Part shown: positions 1 to 9,262 of the stretch, one piece after another
Position numbering within the stretch: position 1 is the first letter of the stretch
How the letters are laid out: each line of letters begins with the position of its first letter
Origin: Frigoribacterium sp. Leaf186
GTDB taxonomy: Bacteria > Actinomycetota > Actinomycetes > Actinomycetales > Microbacteriaceae
Assembly (NCBI RefSeq): GCF_001423905.1
Contig: NZ_LMPQ01000001.1
Span: 1,045,319-1,109,318 of the forward strand
DNA: 64,000 bases
Direction of reading: 5' to 3'
Notes under the pieces: generated by a model
Told to the model about the DNA's origin: nothing
Databases searched by the model: none
The model's input: the letters and a program-made list of their open reading frames with translations, nothing else
Program-made: the position numbers and the translations under genes

Positions 1-423
1 CAGCAGGTCGCCCGCCAGGATGGCGACGTTGTTGCCCCACACGGTCTGGGCGCTGGGGACGCCGCGACGCATCTGCGCCTCGTCCATGACGTCGTCGTGG
101 TAGAGCGACGCGAGGTGCGTGATCTCGGTGGCCTGGGCCGAGGCCACGATGCCGGGCGTCGCCCCGTCGCCCAGCTGGGCGATCAAGAGCGTCAGCGTCG
201 GGCGGACGCGCTTGCCGCCCGCGGCGAGCAGGTACCGCGTCGTGGCGTCGGCGATGTCGTCGGCGAAGGCGATCTCGCGCAGGAGCCCCGCCTCGACGAG
301 TTCGAGCCCGTCGTCGACGGCCGCCACGAACCGACGCTCGGTCGGCGTCGCGAAGAGCTTCTCGCCGAGACCGAGCGACCGGCCCAGCGAGTTGCGCTGC
401 GTGGGAGGCGCCCCGGCGTTCAC
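1..423 (-). CDS. hepT: Polyprenyl (heptaprenyl) diphosphate synthase, 5' part only
   Basis: All-trans polyprenyl diphosphate synthase that makes the menaquinone side chain from isopentenyl diphosphate. The frame is open to the window edge, so only the first 141 residues are present. The translation shows GGKRVRP at residues 69-75 and the first aspartate-rich motif DDVMD at 110-114 within LYHDDVMDEAQMRRG, which are the diagnostic substrate/Mg sites; the second aspartate-rich motif lies outside. The start is GTG at 423, overlapping the TGA of menG (GTGA), so the two are translationally coupled. The menG-hepT pairing supports a menaquinone side chain rather than another polyprenyl product. The exact chain length cannot be told from this fragment. 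Confidence 0.9.
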   Translation of the reverse strand, partial: MNAGAPPTQRNSLGRSLGLGEKLFATPTERRFVAAVDDGLELVEAGLLREIAFADDIADATTRYLLAAGGKRVRPTLTLLIAQLGDGATPGIVASAQATEITHLASLYHDDVMDEAQMRRGVPSAQTVWGNNVAILAGDLL

Positions 424-1160
424 GAGGTCGTCCGCTTCGACCGCGAGGAGGCGCGCGCGGCCCCCGGCGCCGGCTTGCGCCCGCGGTGCAGGGCGACGAT
501 GCCCAGGCTGAGGTTGCGGTGGGCGACCCGGGTGAACCCGGCGCCGCGGATCCACTGGCTGAGGACCTGCTGCTCGGGCCACTGCTCGATCGACTCGGCG
601 AGGTAGGAGTACGCCGGGCCGTTGCTGCTGGTGAGCTTGGCGATGAGGGGCATGCCGTACCGGAGGTAGGCCCGGTAGGCGGCGCGCAGCAGACCGAACG
701 GAGGCGTCGAGAACTCGCAGACCACGAGCCGGCCGCCGGGCTTGAGCACGCGGTTCATCTCGGCGAGGGCCACCTTCGGCCGGTTGACGTTGCGCAGGCC
801 GAACGAGATCGTGACGGCGTCGAACGTGTCGTCGTCGAAGGGCAGCGACTCGGCGTTGCCCTCGACGAACTCGAGCTCGGGGTGGCGTTCGCGACCGACT
901 TCGACCATGCCCTTCGAGAAGTCGAGTGCGATCACCTCGGCACCCCGCTGGGCGATGGCCGCCGAGCTCGTGCCGGTGCCCGCCGCGATGTCGAGCACCT
1001 TGTCGGCCGGGCCCGCGCCGACGGCCTTGACGGTGGCGATGCGCCACAGCACGGCGTTGCCCGCCGAGAGCACGTCGTTCGTGCGGTCGTAACGGCGCGC
1101 GACGCCGTCGAACATCGAGGCGACCTCGTCGGGTTGCTTGTTCATGTCGGCCTTGGTCAC
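420..1160 (-). CDS. menG: Demethylmenaquinone methyltransferase
   Basis: SAM-dependent C-methyltransferase of the UbiE/MenG family, last step of menaquinone synthesis. 246 residues, the usual family length. N-terminal KQPDEVASMFDGVARRYDRTN is typical; glycine-rich SAM site LDIAAGTGT at 56-64; FGLRNV and the LKPGGRLVVCEF strand follow. The chosen start is GTG at 1160 (VTKADMNKQPDEV), which matches family N-termini; longer ATG-initiated readings run into menF. The short Arg/Ser-rich tail is unconserved and includes one copy of the dispersed GGAGGCGCG motif. First gene of a menG-hepT operon divergent from menF. Confidence 0.95.
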   Translation of the reverse strand: MTKADMNKQPDEVASMFDGVARRYDRTNDVLSAGNAVLWRIATVKAVGAGPADKVLDIAAGTGTSSAAIAQRGAEVIALDFSKGMVEVGRERHPELEFVEGNAESLPFDDDTFDAVTISFGLRNVNRPKVALAEMNRVLKPGGRLVVCEFSTPPFGLLRAAYRAYLRYGMPLIAKLTSSNGPAYSYLAESIEQWPEQQVLSQWIRGAGFTRVAHRNLSLGIVALHRGRKPAPGAARASSRSKRTTS

Positions 1161-1212
1161 GATGGTCGATCCTACCGTCAAGCACTGGGGGTGTCCCGAG
1201 TAGGGTCGACGG
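1161..1212. promoter_or_regulatory. Divergent menG/menF promoter region, probably leaderless both ways
   Basis: Only 52 bp separate the two GTG starts. A TAGGAT hexamer on the minus strand (1174-1169) ends 8 nt before menG, and TAGGGT on the plus strand (1201-1206) ends 6 nt before menF. With initiation about 7 nt after a -10 box, both mRNAs would begin at or next to their start codons. No clear -35 elements and no Shine-Dalgarno sequence are visible. Confidence 0.5.
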
Positions 1213-2445
1213 GTGAACTCCCCCGCGTTCAGCGCTCCGTCCCTCGCCGTCCGCACCACCCGCATCGACCACATCAGCCCCCTCCTCGACGTCGTCGACC
1301 GGGCCCGTCCGTTGGTCTTCGTCCGCGGCGGGGCGGGCATGGCGGGCGTCGGCGAAGCCTTGCGACTCGAGTTCTCGGGCCCCGACCGGATGACCGAGGC
1401 GGCCGACGCCTGGCGTGCCGTCGCGGCGGCGGCCACCGTCGACGACGAGGTCGGCGTCCCGGGCTCCGGGCTGGTCGCCTTCGGCTCGTTCGCCTTCGAC
1501 GACGAGTCGGCCGAGAAGAGCGTCCTGATCGTCCCGAGCATCGTGATCGGGCGGCGTGACGGCGTCGCCTGGATCACGCGGGTCGACGGGGCCGAGCTGC
1601 CCGCCGGGAAGCCGGTGGGCGCCTCCGTCCGTCTCTCGCTGGTCGACGGAGCCCTCGGCGCCGACGACTACGCGGAGGCCGTGGCCGGGGCGGTGCGCGC
1701 CATCGGCGACGGTCGCGTCAGCAAGGTCGTCCTCGCGCGCGACCTCGTCGGCACGCTCCCGGCCGAGGCCGACCTCCGCCTCGTCGCGGCCACCCTGCTG
1801 ACCGCCTACCCCGACTGCTACGCCTTCGCGGTCGACGGGTTGATCGGGGCCAGCCCCGAGACGCTCGTCAAGTCCGAACGCGGCGTGGTGTCGGCGCGCG
1901 TGCTCGCCGGCAGCGCCGCCCGGGGCGTCGACGCCGTGACCGACGAGCAGGCCGCGCTGGCCCTCGCGACGTCCCCGAAAGACCTCGACGAGCACGCGTT
2001 CGCCCTGCGCAGCCTGCTGTTGTCGCTCGGGCCGCACGCCCGCGACGTCGTGACCGGCGAACAGCCCTTCACCCTGCGCCTGCCCAACCTCTGGCACCTC
2101 GCCAGCGACGTGCGCGGACGCCTCACCGACGGCTCGAGCTCGCTCGACCTCATCGCGTCGCTGCACCCGACGGCGGCCGTGGCCGGCACCCCGACGACGG
2201 AGGCGCTGGCCCTGATCCGTGAACTCGAACCGTTCGACCGTGGTCGCTACGCCGGGCCGGTCGGCTGGGTCGGTGCCGACGGCGACGGCGAGTGGGCGAT
2301 CGCGCTCCGATGCGCGCAGGTCGACCCGGACGGCTCGGTGCGGGCCTTCGCCGGCGCGGGCGTGGTCGCCGAGTCGGTGCCCGAGCGCGAGGTGGCCGAG
2401 ACGGCGATGAAGTTCCGCCCCGTGGTCGACGCCTTCAGCCGATGA
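1213..2445 (+). CDS. menF: Isochorismate synthase
   Basis: Converts chorismate to isochorismate, the committing step of classical menaquinone synthesis. 410 residues. The C-terminal two thirds carry the chorismate-binding fold: IGASPETLVK near 211, LAGSAARG with the SPKDLDEH segment near 255, HPTAAVAGTP near 320, EPFDRGRYAGPVGW near 340 and the closing RAFAGAGVVAESVPE. The ASPETLV and AGTPTTEA signatures separate it from anthranilate synthase, and the menaquinone context favours MenF over a siderophore enzyme. GTG start at 1213; the stop overlaps the ATG of the following MFS gene. Confidence 0.93.
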   Translation: MNSPAFSAPSLAVRTTRIDHISPLLDVVDRARPLVFVRGGAGMAGVGEALRLEFSGPDRMTEAADAWRAVAAAATVDDEVGVPGSGLVAFGSFAFDDESAEKSVLIVPSIVIGRRDGVAWITRVDGAELPAGKPVGASVRLSLVDGALGADDYAEAVAGAVRAIGDGRVSKVVLARDLVGTLPAEADLRLVAATLLTAYPDCYAFAVDGLIGASPETLVKSERGVVSARVLAGSAARGVDAVTDEQAALALATSPKDLDEHAFALRSLLLSLGPHARDVVTGEQPFTLRLPNLWHLASDVRGRLTDGSSSLDLIASLHPTAAVAGTPTTEALALIRELEPFDRGRYAGPVGWVGADGDGEWAIALRCAQVDPDGSVRAFAGAGVVAESVPEREVAETAMKFRPVVDAFSR

Positions 2446-3845
2446 CTGCCCCGGCGACGTCGTGGTCGCGCCCGGTCGCACTCGTCGTGGCGGCCGCGTT
2501 CTTCATGGAGAACCTCGACGCGACCATCTTGTCGACGGCCACCGCGACGATCGCGGACGACTTCGGGGTGCAGCCCGCGCAGCTCGGGCTGGCCGTGACG
2601 GGCTACCTCGTCGCCGTCGCCGCGTTCATCCCGTTGGGCGCCTGGCTCGCCGAGCGGTGGGGTGCCCGCCGGGTGTTCCTGGCCGCGGTCGTGCTCTTCA
2701 CCCTGGCCTCGGTGGCCTGTGCGGCGAGCACCGACCTCGTCACGTTGACGTCGTCGCGCGTCGTGCAGGGCTTCGCGGGCAGCATGATGGTGCCCATCGG
2801 CCGGTTGATCGTGCTGCGCAGCACCGAGAAGTCCGAGCTGATCCGGGCCATCGCCTACCTCACCTGGCCCGCCCTCGTCGCCCCGGTGGTCGCCCCGCTG
2901 CTCGGCGGGCTGCTCACCGAACACCTCGGCTGGCAGTGGGTGTTCCTCGCGAACGTGCCGGTCGGCGCCGCGCTGCTCGTCGCGGCCTGGCGGGTCGTGC
3001 CCTCGCCCGGGGTCGGCGACCGACAGCCGCTCGACCTGGTCGGCCTGACGCTCGTGGCCGCGTCGATCGTGTCGCTCGTGCTCGCCTTCGAATTGCTCGG
3101 CGAACCCAGGACGCTCGCGCCGGGGGCGCTGCTGGCCGTCGCTGCGGTCGTGCTCGGGTTCGTCGCGGTGCGGTGGTTCCGTCGGGCGCCGCACCCCCTG
3201 CTCGACCTGGCGGCGTTCCGCATCGGGTCGTTCCGCGTGACGAACCTCAGCGGCTCGCTCTACCGCGCCGTGGTCAACGGCATCCCCTTCGTCGTGCCCC
3301 TGTTGCTGCAGGACGGCTTCGGCTGGTCGCCGGTCGAGGCCGGCCTGATGCTCATGTGGGTCTTCGTCGGCAACCTGGCGGTGAAGCCGTTCACCACGCC
3401 GTTGCTGCACCGCTTCCGCATCGTCCCGATCATCGTCGTCGCGACGGTCGCCCTCGCGGCGACCTTCGTGGCGGCCGCGCTCGTCCGGCCCGACACGTCC
3501 CCGGTGGTCGTCGCGGTCGTGCTGCTGCTGAGCGGCGTCTTCCGGTCGGTGGGCTTCACGGCCTACAACACGTTGCAGTTCGCCGACGTGCCGGCACCGA
3601 TGATCGGCCCGGCCAACGCCATCGCGTCGATCACGAGCCAACTCGCCGTCGGGCTCGGCGTCGCCGCCACCGCCCTGGCCGTCCGCGTCGCCGACGTCGT
3701 CGCCTCGGCCGACGGACAGGCGTCCGCGGCGACCGGGTACCAGGCGGCGCTGATCGTGCTGGCCGTGCTGGCCCTGCTCAGCGTCGTCGAGGGGCTCCGG
3801 CTGCCCAAGGGGACGGGCGACGCGTTGCGGACCCGCGCCTCCTAG
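2442..3845 (+). CDS. MFS drug exporter, DHA2 (EmrB/QacA) type
   Basis: Predicted proton-coupled multidrug exporter of 467 residues. Begins with FFMENLDATILSTATATIADDF, the DHA2 TM1 motif with the membrane-embedded Asp, followed by LGAWLAERWGARRVF (motif A), RVVQGFAGSMMVPIGRL (motif B) and a GWQWVFLANVPVG loop typical of 14-TM members. ATGA overlap with menF indicates translational coupling, which is odd for a drug exporter and could mean a role linked to isochorismate or menaquinone intermediates; that is only inference. Substrate unknown. Confidence 0.88.
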   Translation: MTAPATSWSRPVALVVAAAFFMENLDATILSTATATIADDFGVQPAQLGLAVTGYLVAVAAFIPLGAWLAERWGARRVFLAAVVLFTLASVACAASTDLVTLTSSRVVQGFAGSMMVPIGRLIVLRSTEKSELIRAIAYLTWPALVAPVVAPLLGGLLTEHLGWQWVFLANVPVGAALLVAAWRVVPSPGVGDRQPLDLVGLTLVAASIVSLVLAFELLGEPRTLAPGALLAVAAVVLGFVAVRWFRRAPHPLLDLAAFRIGSFRVTNLSGSLYRAVVNGIPFVVPLLLQDGFGWSPVEAGLMLMWVFVGNLAVKPFTTPLLHRFRIVPIIVVATVALAATFVAAALVRPDTSPVVVAVVLLLSGVFRSVGFTAYNTLQFADVPAPMIGPANAIASITSQLAVGLGVAATALAVRVADVVASADGQASAATGYQAALIVLAVLALLSVVEGLRLPKGTGDALRTRAS

Positions 3846-3863
3846 GGTCCGCCTCGGCGCCGG

Positions 3864-3882
3864 CGGCCGGAGGACGGCCGCT
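3864..3882. terminator. Weak hairpin between convergent genes
   Basis: The 75-bp gap between the converging MFS and CW_binding_2 genes contains GCGGCCG / CGGCCGC separated by a short loop, a plausible weak bidirectional terminator without a T-run. Nothing else is seen in this gap. Confidence 0.3.
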
Positions 3883-3920
3883 CGAGGCACCGGACGGCGG
3901 ACGGGGCCACCGCCGGGTCG

Positions 3921-5570
3921 TCACCCGCATCGGGTCGAGAGGCCCTCCACTCCGGCGCCCAGGGAGGCAGTGCCGCCCACGAGCACGACGTCGAACGCCG
4001 CACCGTCGAGCACGGCGCGGCGGACCCCCTCGGGGACGCAGGACTGCTCGCTGAGGTACAGCGGAGCCCCGGCGCGGGCCGCCGCCGCGCCGGCCACGAG
4101 GGCGTCCGCGAAGCCCAGTCCGCTGGTCACGAAGGCCGTCTCGCCCGGGCCGAAGCTCGCGTTGACGGCGACGGCGGTCGCGAAACGGTCCGGGCCTGCG
4201 TAGCGCTCGTTCCACGAGAGGGACAGGAGCGAGTACTGGAACTTCTGGCTGACGGCCTCGTACCCGCCCACGATCGCCACGGGAGGTGCGCCGAGCGTCG
4301 TGACGAGGTCTCGGGTCGGCGCGTCGACGTCGGGGGCCGTCCCGCGGACGAGCACCACCGGGCCACCGTCCCGGACGGCTGCAGGGCCCGCGGACAACGC
4401 ATCGGCGAAGTTCGACCCGGTGGCGACGAAGATGCGCTCCGCTCCGTCGGAGAACGCCGAGCGTGCCACCAGACGGGACGTCTCGTATCGGTCGGCACCC
4501 GCGATCCGTTCGACGGACGGCTGGAGGGAGGCGAGATCGCGGAAGACGGACGCCGAGATGGCGGCCTCGCCACCGACCACGACGATGTGATCGGGCGACA
4601 GCCGAAGGATCTCGTCGCGGACGGCGGTCGGGATCGTGTCTCGGTCGACCAGGAGCAGGGCACCCTCCTGACGTGCGGCTGCGGGCCCGGCGCTGAGGGC
4701 GTCCGGGAAGTCCCTGCCGCTCGCGACGTACAGGACCGGCACCTCGGGGGTCGTGCCGCCGACGTCGGGGAAGCCCCACGTCGACGACGACATGGCGGCG
4801 CTCGTGGCGTACCGGTCGGCGCCCGCGATCCGCCGAGAGGCGACCGCGCGCTCCGGCAGCACGACGTCGAGGTTCGACACGGTCCCGCCAGGAGTGAGGA
4901 TCACGTCGCGAGCCTCGCCGAAGCGTCGACCCGACGGCCAATAGACCGTCTCGTTCGTCCGCGTCGTGTCGTACGCCCCGAACGACAGGCGATAGGTGCC
5001 GGCCGGGAGGTACCCGAAGCGCCACGCCCCGGTCTCCGACGGATAGGCGACTTCGTAGTGGCGGAACGTGCCCGTCAGTGGTTCGAGGTAGAAGATCTCG
5101 ACCCGGGATCCCGAGGCCCTGGTCTCGACGCCGTTCACGATGGCGCGGAACGTCCCCGAGAACGTGCCGGACAGGGCGAGCACGAGATCCGACGCCACGG
5201 CGGCGGAGCCGGCGGCCGGCACGACGACGGCCGTCTGCACGGACCGCACGTAGATCGAGGGGAAGGACAGGTTGAGGCGGACGGTGTACGTGCCGGGCAC
5301 GAGGCCCGAGAAGGTGTAGGTGCCGTCCGGACGGCGGTCGAGCGGTGCGGTCACCGCGGCCCCCGTCGGCCTGAGGGAGAGCACGAGCGTGCCACCCGTC
5401 ATGGGGATCGTCCCGCCGTCCGCGGTCTGACCCAGCACTCGGCCCGAGATGGAGGAGGTCGCGGGCACGTCGGCCCGGGCGCTGGCGGGAACGACCGCGA
5501 CGAACGCGACCAGAGCAAGGACGATCATCGCCACGACGATCAGGAGGAACGGGCGGCGCGTCAAGAGCAT
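3921..5570 (-). CDS. Secreted protein with three CW_binding_2 repeats
   Basis: 549-residue exported surface protein. Residues 1-33 form a signal peptide (LLTRRPFLLIVVAMIVLAL... ending ASARA). Residues about 36-255 hold Cna/carboxypeptidase-like beta domains (GTYTFSGLVPGTYTV; AGTYRLSFGAY). Three putative cell-wall-binding repeats follow, each opening with a variant of RIAGADRYxT (RIAGADRYATS, ERIAGADRYETS, ERYAGPDRFATA) and containing FxDALSAGPAAA and a VVVGG strand; this is the CW_binding_2 family. It probably binds wall teichoic or other anionic polymers non-covalently; no sortase signal is present. Start chosen at the ATG whose product begins with the signal peptide. Monocistronic, convergent with the MFS gene. 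Confidence 0.88.
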   Translation of the reverse strand: MLLTRRPFLLIVVAMIVLALVAFVAVVPASARADVPATSSISGRVLGQTADGGTIPMTGGTLVLSLRPTGAAVTAPLDRRPDGTYTFSGLVPGTYTVRLNLSFPSIYVRSVQTAVVVPAAGSAAVASDLVLALSGTFSGTFRAIVNGVETRASGSRVEIFYLEPLTGTFRHYEVAYPSETGAWRFGYLPAGTYRLSFGAYDTTRTNETVYWPSGRRFGEARDVILTPGGTVSNLDVVLPERAVASRRIAGADRYATSAAMSSSTWGFPDVGGTTPEVPVLYVASGRDFPDALSAGPAAARQEGALLLVDRDTIPTAVRDEILRLSPDHIVVVGGEAAISASVFRDLASLQPSVERIAGADRYETSRLVARSAFSDGAERIFVATGSNFADALSAGPAAVRDGGPVVLVRGTAPDVDAPTRDLVTTLGAPPVAIVGGYEAVSQKFQYSLLSLSWNERYAGPDRFATAVAVNASFGPGETAFVTSGLGFADALVAGAAAARAGAPLYLSEQSCVPEGVRRAVLDGAAFDVVLVGGTASLGAGVEGLSTRCG

Positions 5571-5735
5571 GAGGCATTGTCATGGATCGGCGCCTCCAGG
5601 GACAACCACACGTACCCCGTACTGACTGGTTCGGAACCCTTCCGTGTCCCTCGGAACGGAACCGAGGAGCCTTCTGAGCCGCGAGATCGTCCCCCGAGGC
5701 CCGTCAGCGGTGACGTCGGCGCGGGCTGCGCAGCC

Positions 5736-6587
5736 CTACGACGTCGCGAGCTTCGTCTTCTCGAGGTCGACGTCGAACTGCGCGGCGGGCCAGTCGAGGC
5801 CCCGCGACGCGAGGGCGTCGATCAGCAGCTTCTGGACGGCCACCCGGGCGTACCACTTGCGGTCGGCGGGGACGACGAACCACGGGGCGGTCTCGGTCGA
5901 GGTGCGACGGATCGCGGTCTCGTAGGCCTCTTGGTAGTCGTCCCAGACGAGGCGCTCCTCGAGGTCGCCCGGGTTGTACTTCCAGTGCTTCTCGGGGCGA
6001 TCGAGACGGTCGGCGAGGCGCTCCTTCTGCTCGTCCGACGAGATGTGCAGCATCACCTTGACGAGCGTGGTGCCGTTCGCGACGAGCTCGTCCTCGAAGG
6101 CCACGATGTCGGCGTACCGCTGCTCGATCTCTTCGGGCGGGGCGAGGCGTCGCACCTTGCCGATCAGGACGTCCTCGTAGTGCGACCGGTCGAAGACGCC
6201 GATCATGCCGGGGCCGGGCAGCTCACGACGCACCCGCCACAGGAAGTCGTGGGCGAGCTCGTCGGGGGTCGGCGCCTTGAACGCGTGGTGGGCCACGCCC
6301 TGCGGGTCGACGGCCCCGACGACGTGACGCACGATGCCGCCCTTGCCCGCGGTGTCGGTCGCCTGGAGCACGAGCAGCACGTTGCCCGTGCTGCCGCCGC
6401 TGCGGCTCTGGGCGAACAGCTTCTCCTGCAGCTCGCCGAGCGTCTCGCGCCCCGACTCGAGCACCTGCTGCGAGTACGACTTGTCGCCCTCGAATCCGGG
6501 TGTCGACGAGGTGTCCACGTCGGCGAGGACGAAGCCCTCGCCGGCTCGGAGGGACTGGGAGGGCGGGGTCGTCCACGTCTTGGCCAT
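5736..6587 (-). CDS. ppk2: Polyphosphate kinase 2 family protein
   Basis: PPK2-type enzyme (283 residues) transferring phosphate between polyphosphate and nucleotides. Walker-A-like ATDTAGKGG at 76-84, DRSHYEDV at 133-140 (Walker B/lid region) and RPEKHWKYNPGDLEER are characteristic. The enzyme is cytosolic. The sequence alone does not separate AMP-, ADP- or dual-phosphorylating subclasses; length and motifs resemble the 270-300 aa actinobacterial group. Single gene, upstream gap of about 50 bp to the end of menD. Confidence 0.9.
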   Translation of the reverse strand: MAKTWTTPPSQSLRAGEGFVLADVDTSSTPGFEGDKSYSQQVLESGRETLGELQEKLFAQSRSGGSTGNVLLVLQATDTAGKGGIVRHVVGAVDPQGVAHHAFKAPTPDELAHDFLWRVRRELPGPGMIGVFDRSHYEDVLIGKVRRLAPPEEIEQRYADIVAFEDELVANGTTLVKVMLHISSDEQKERLADRLDRPEKHWKYNPGDLEERLVWDDYQEAYETAIRRTSTETAPWFVVPADRKWYARVAVQKLLIDALASRGLDWPAAQFDVDLEKTKLATS

Positions 6588-6640
6588 GCCCCCGACCCTA
6601 CGACCGGTCGCGCTGCCGCGCCGCGTCGTGGGGCGGACGG

Positions 6641-8398
6641 TCAGCGAGCGAGCGGCACCTCGATCAGCACCGGGCCGTCGTACCGGGCCACGAGGGCCCG
6701 GTCGAGCTCGGCCCGGGTGGCCGCCTCGACGTGCTGCCAGCCGTAGGCGCGGGCGAGCGAGGCCAGGTCGACGTCGTGCGGCGTGAACTGCACGCGGGTC
6801 ATCGCCTCGGCCGACGCCGTCGCCGCCACCTCGAGCCCGTCGAAGATGGTGCCGCCGCCGTCGTTGCCGACGACGACCTGCAGTCGCGGACGCGTCTCGC
6901 CGAGGCCCAGCAGCAGCGACCCGACGTCGTGCAGCAGGGTCAGGTCGCCCACCAGGACGCGGGTCGTGCCCGCGGCGGGGTCGTCTCGCTGGCTGGCCAG
7001 CGCGATGCCGGTGGCGGTCGCGACGGTGCCGTCGATGCCCGCGAGGCCCCGGTTGGCGTGGACCGGGATCTTCTTGCCCGGCACGACCTGGTCGAGCTCT
7101 CGGATCAGCCGGGACGCCCCGAGCACGAGCCGGTCGTGCGGCCAGCTCACGCGCCAGAGGGCGTCGGCCAGGGCACGGCGCGTGACCGGCCGCCGCAGCA
7201 GCTGCACCTCGCGTCGCAAGAACTCGGCGCGCTCGGCGGCCTCGCTCCGGTCACCCGCCGCGTCGTCGTCTGCGCCGGTCTCGGCCGGCCCGTCGACCCC
7301 GCCCTCGGCCTCGGCCTCGACTCCGGCCTCGAGCAGTCGGCGGCCCGTGTGCACCCAGCGTCCGACCCAGGCCCGGTGAGCCGGGTCGTGGGGCGAACCT
7401 GCCCCCGAGGAGGCGCGGGTCGCCTCGACGGCCTCGACGACGCGGGCCGAGCGGCTCGGGTCGTACGCCTCGGCCCCGGCTGCCCGGACGACGACGACCT
7501 CGACACCCTCTCGCGTCAGCACGGCGGGGACCTGACGGCTGAGCGTCGGGTGCCCGAACACGACCACGCGGCGGACCCGACCGCCGAAGTCGGCGTCGTC
7601 GAGCAGGGCGCGGTAGGACGACACGAGGTGCGGGCCGAAGCGTGCGCCGCTGGACACCTCGGCCACGAGAGGCGCACCGAGCGCCCTCGCCAGCGCCTCG
7701 GCCTCGGGGCCGGCGGCGTGGCCGGCGACGACCAGGGTCGCGGGCTCCGAGTCGACCTCGAGAGGGGTCGGCGCCACCGCGGGCGGCGGCCGGACGGCCT
7801 CGGGCTGGGCGGGGGGCAGCGTCTGCTCGCCCGACGAGAGGGGCTCTCGGAACGCCACGTTCACCTGGACCGGCCCCCGCGACCGGGCGAGCGGACCGTG
7901 CGAGTCGCCGCCCAGGGCCTCGGCCACGGCGTCACGGGCCAGGGACCGGACGGCCTCGTGGTCGACCGGCCCGCGGCGGGGTGCCTCGACGTCGCGCACC
8001 CAGCCCACGGCCGTGGCGAAGAGCCCTGGCTGGACGGTGGTCTGGTTCGACCCGATGCCCCGCATCTCGACCGGACGGTCGGCGCTGAGCACGATCATCG
8101 GCACGCCGGAGTGGTGGGCCTCGAGGACGGCGGGGTGGAGGTTCGCCACGGCGGTGCCCGACGTGGTGACGACGACGGTCGGCACGCCGGTCTCGGCCGA
8201 CAGGCCGAGGGCGAGGAAGCCCCCGGACCGCTCGTCGATGCGGACGTGCAACGTCAGCCGCCCGGCACCCTCGAACTCGGCCGCCGCCAGGGCCAGCGCC
8301 TGGCTGCGTGACCCGGGGCTGAGGACGACGTCGCGGACCCCCGCGTCGACCAGGGCCCCGAGCAGCGACAGGGCGTACTCGGTCGAGGGGCTGGCCAC
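6641..8398 (-). CDS. menD: SEPHCHC synthase (MenD)
   Basis: ThDP-dependent enzyme that joins isochorismate and 2-oxoglutarate to give 2-succinyl-5-enolpyruvyl-6-hydroxy-3-cyclohexene-1-carboxylate. 585 residues. N-terminal Pyr domain with [15 protein letters not shown] and catalytic-region [10 protein letters not shown]-terminal PP domain with GNDGGGTIF near 509-517. The middle (around residue 320-395) is a variable acidic stretch, and a copy of the GAGGAGGCGCGGGTC motif is read in frame near residue 328. GTG start at 8398 directly abuts the TAA of the upstream small membrane protein, so the two form an operon. Confidence 0.95.
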   Translation of the reverse strand: MASPSTEYALSLLGALVDAGVRDVVLSPGSRSQALALAAAEFEGAGRLTLHVRIDERSGGFLALGLSAETGVPTVVVTTSGTAVANLHPAVLEAHHSGVPMIVLSADRPVEMRGIGSNQTTVQPGLFATAVGWVRDVEAPRRGPVDHEAVRSLARDAVAEALGGDSHGPLARSRGPVQVNVAFREPLSSGEQTLPPAQPEAVRPPPAVAPTPLEVDSEPATLVVAGHAAGPEAEALARALGAPLVAEVSSGARFGPHLVSSYRALLDDADFGGRVRRVVVFGHPTLSRQVPAVLTREGVEVVVVRAAGAEAYDPSRSARVVEAVEATRASSGAGSPHDPAHRAWVGRWVHTGRRLLEAGVEAEAEGGVDGPAETGADDDAAGDRSEAAERAEFLRREVQLLRRPVTRRALADALWRVSWPHDRLVLGASRLIRELDQVVPGKKIPVHANRGLAGIDGTVATATGIALASQRDDPAAGTTRVLVGDLTLLHDVGSLLLGLGETRPRLQVVVGNDGGGTIFDGLEVAATASAEAMTRVQFTPHDVDLASLARAYGWQHVEAATRAELDRALVARYDGPVLIEVPLAR

Positions 8399-8758
8399 TT
8401 ACTGCTTGCCGGTCTTGTCGTCGTTGTCGAGGTCGAGCAGTTCTTGCTCGAGCCGACGGATGCGCTCGTCGGTCGTCTCGCGGTCGAGGTCGCTCGTCGT
8501 GCGCCAGGACGACCCCGAGAACTCGGGATCGTCGTCGGGCGCGATGGTGCGCGGCGCCGCCGGACGGCCGTTCTTGCGGGCCCGGCCGAGGACGAACCAG
8601 AGCACCGCGCCGATGACGGGCAGGAGGACGATGATGAGGGCCCAGAGGGGCTTGTTCAACGCGCGGAACCGCGAGGCGTCTGCGAACAGGCAGTCGATGA
8701 GCGCGAAGATGACGAACGCTGCCGCGGCGACGATGCCCACGATGAAGAGCCTGACCAT
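8399..8758 (-). CDS. PLDc_N-type small membrane protein
   Basis: 119 residues. Two transmembrane helices at about 3-25 and 37-60 (LNKPLWALIIVLLPVIGAVLWFVLGR) match the cardiolipin-synthase N-terminal (PLDc_N) domain; the rest is an acidic, coiled tail (ETTDERIRRLEQELLDL). There is no phospholipase domain, so it is a free-standing membrane anchor of unknown role. Its stop codon directly precedes the menD start. Conserved near menD in related genera as far as I recall, but function is not known. Confidence 0.8.
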   Translation of the reverse strand: MVRLFIVGIVAAAAFVIFALIDCLFADASRFRALNKPLWALIIVLLPVIGAVLWFVLGRARKNGRPAAPRTIAPDDDPEFSGSSWRTTSDLDRETTDERIRRLEQELLDLDNDDKTGKQ

Positions 8759-8935
8759 GAGCCGATCCTAGGTCTCGATCCGGTGCAACGCCTGATGGTG
8801 GCGCGGGCGTTGCCGAGCTGTGACGTGCCGCACGGGACGGCGCCTCACCGCGCCTCCCGGGCGGGGCCCGCCCGGCCCGTGCCGGGTGCCCACCGCGCGG
8901 CGGACGCACACCCGACGGACCGTAGACTCCACGTC
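8759..8935. promoter_or_regulatory. Divergent promoter region
   Basis: 177-bp gap between PLDc_N/menD (minus) and the DUF4229 gene (plus). A TAGACT -10-like hexamer at 8923-8928 lies 7 nt before the GTG at 8936, again suggesting a leaderless transcript. One copy of the dispersed motif, CGCGCCTCC, lies at 8849-8857. Nothing else recognised. Confidence 0.4.
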
Positions 8936-9229
8936 GTGAAACCCTGGCTCAAGTACTCGATCGTCCGCCTCGGCCTGTTCGCGGTCGTGCTGGGCGTCCT
9001 GCTCGTGCTGCGGTTCGACCCCCTGTGGGCGACGCTGATCGCCGCGGTGGTCGGCTTCTGCGTCTCGTACCTCTTCTTCGCGCCGTTGCGCCGCCGCGTC
9101 GCGATCGACCTCGCCGAGCGCCGGTCGCGTCCGGCCCGCCTCGACGACGACTCGGCCGCAGAGGACGAGGCCCTCGCCGACGACGAGGCCGACGCGCAGC
9201 GCGAACGGCGACCCGGCGACCAGGTCTGA
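8936..9229 (+). CDS. DUF4229 family membrane protein
   Basis: 97 residues, GTG start. Two hydrophobic helices (about 8-27 and 30-50, KYSIVRLGLFAVVLGVLL then ATLIAAVVGFCVSYLFF) followed by a basic then strongly acidic cytosolic tail. This is the DUF4229 pattern, a small actinobacterial family of unknown function commonly found in the menaquinone neighbourhood. No catalytic residues are apparent. Confidence 0.75.
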   Translation: MKPWLKYSIVRLGLFAVVLGVLLVLRFDPLWATLIAAVVGFCVSYLFFAPLRRRVAIDLAERRSRPARLDDDSAAEDEALADDEADAQRERRPGDQV

Positions 9230-9262
9230 AGCGCTCGGGTCGCGTGCTCTGCGCGGTTCTCG

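Noticed and set aside
2247..3890. Long antisense reading frames (547 aa and similar ones at 12460-13782, 22582-24993, 37077-39137, 45328-47208) on the strand opposite clear genes
   Set aside because: They are Arg/Gly/His-rich frames produced by GC-rich third positions, lack domains and starts with ribosome sites, and cover well-supported genes on the other strand.
8399..8758. Cardiolipin synthase
   Set aside because: Only the N-terminal membrane domain is present; no HKD phospholipase motifs.
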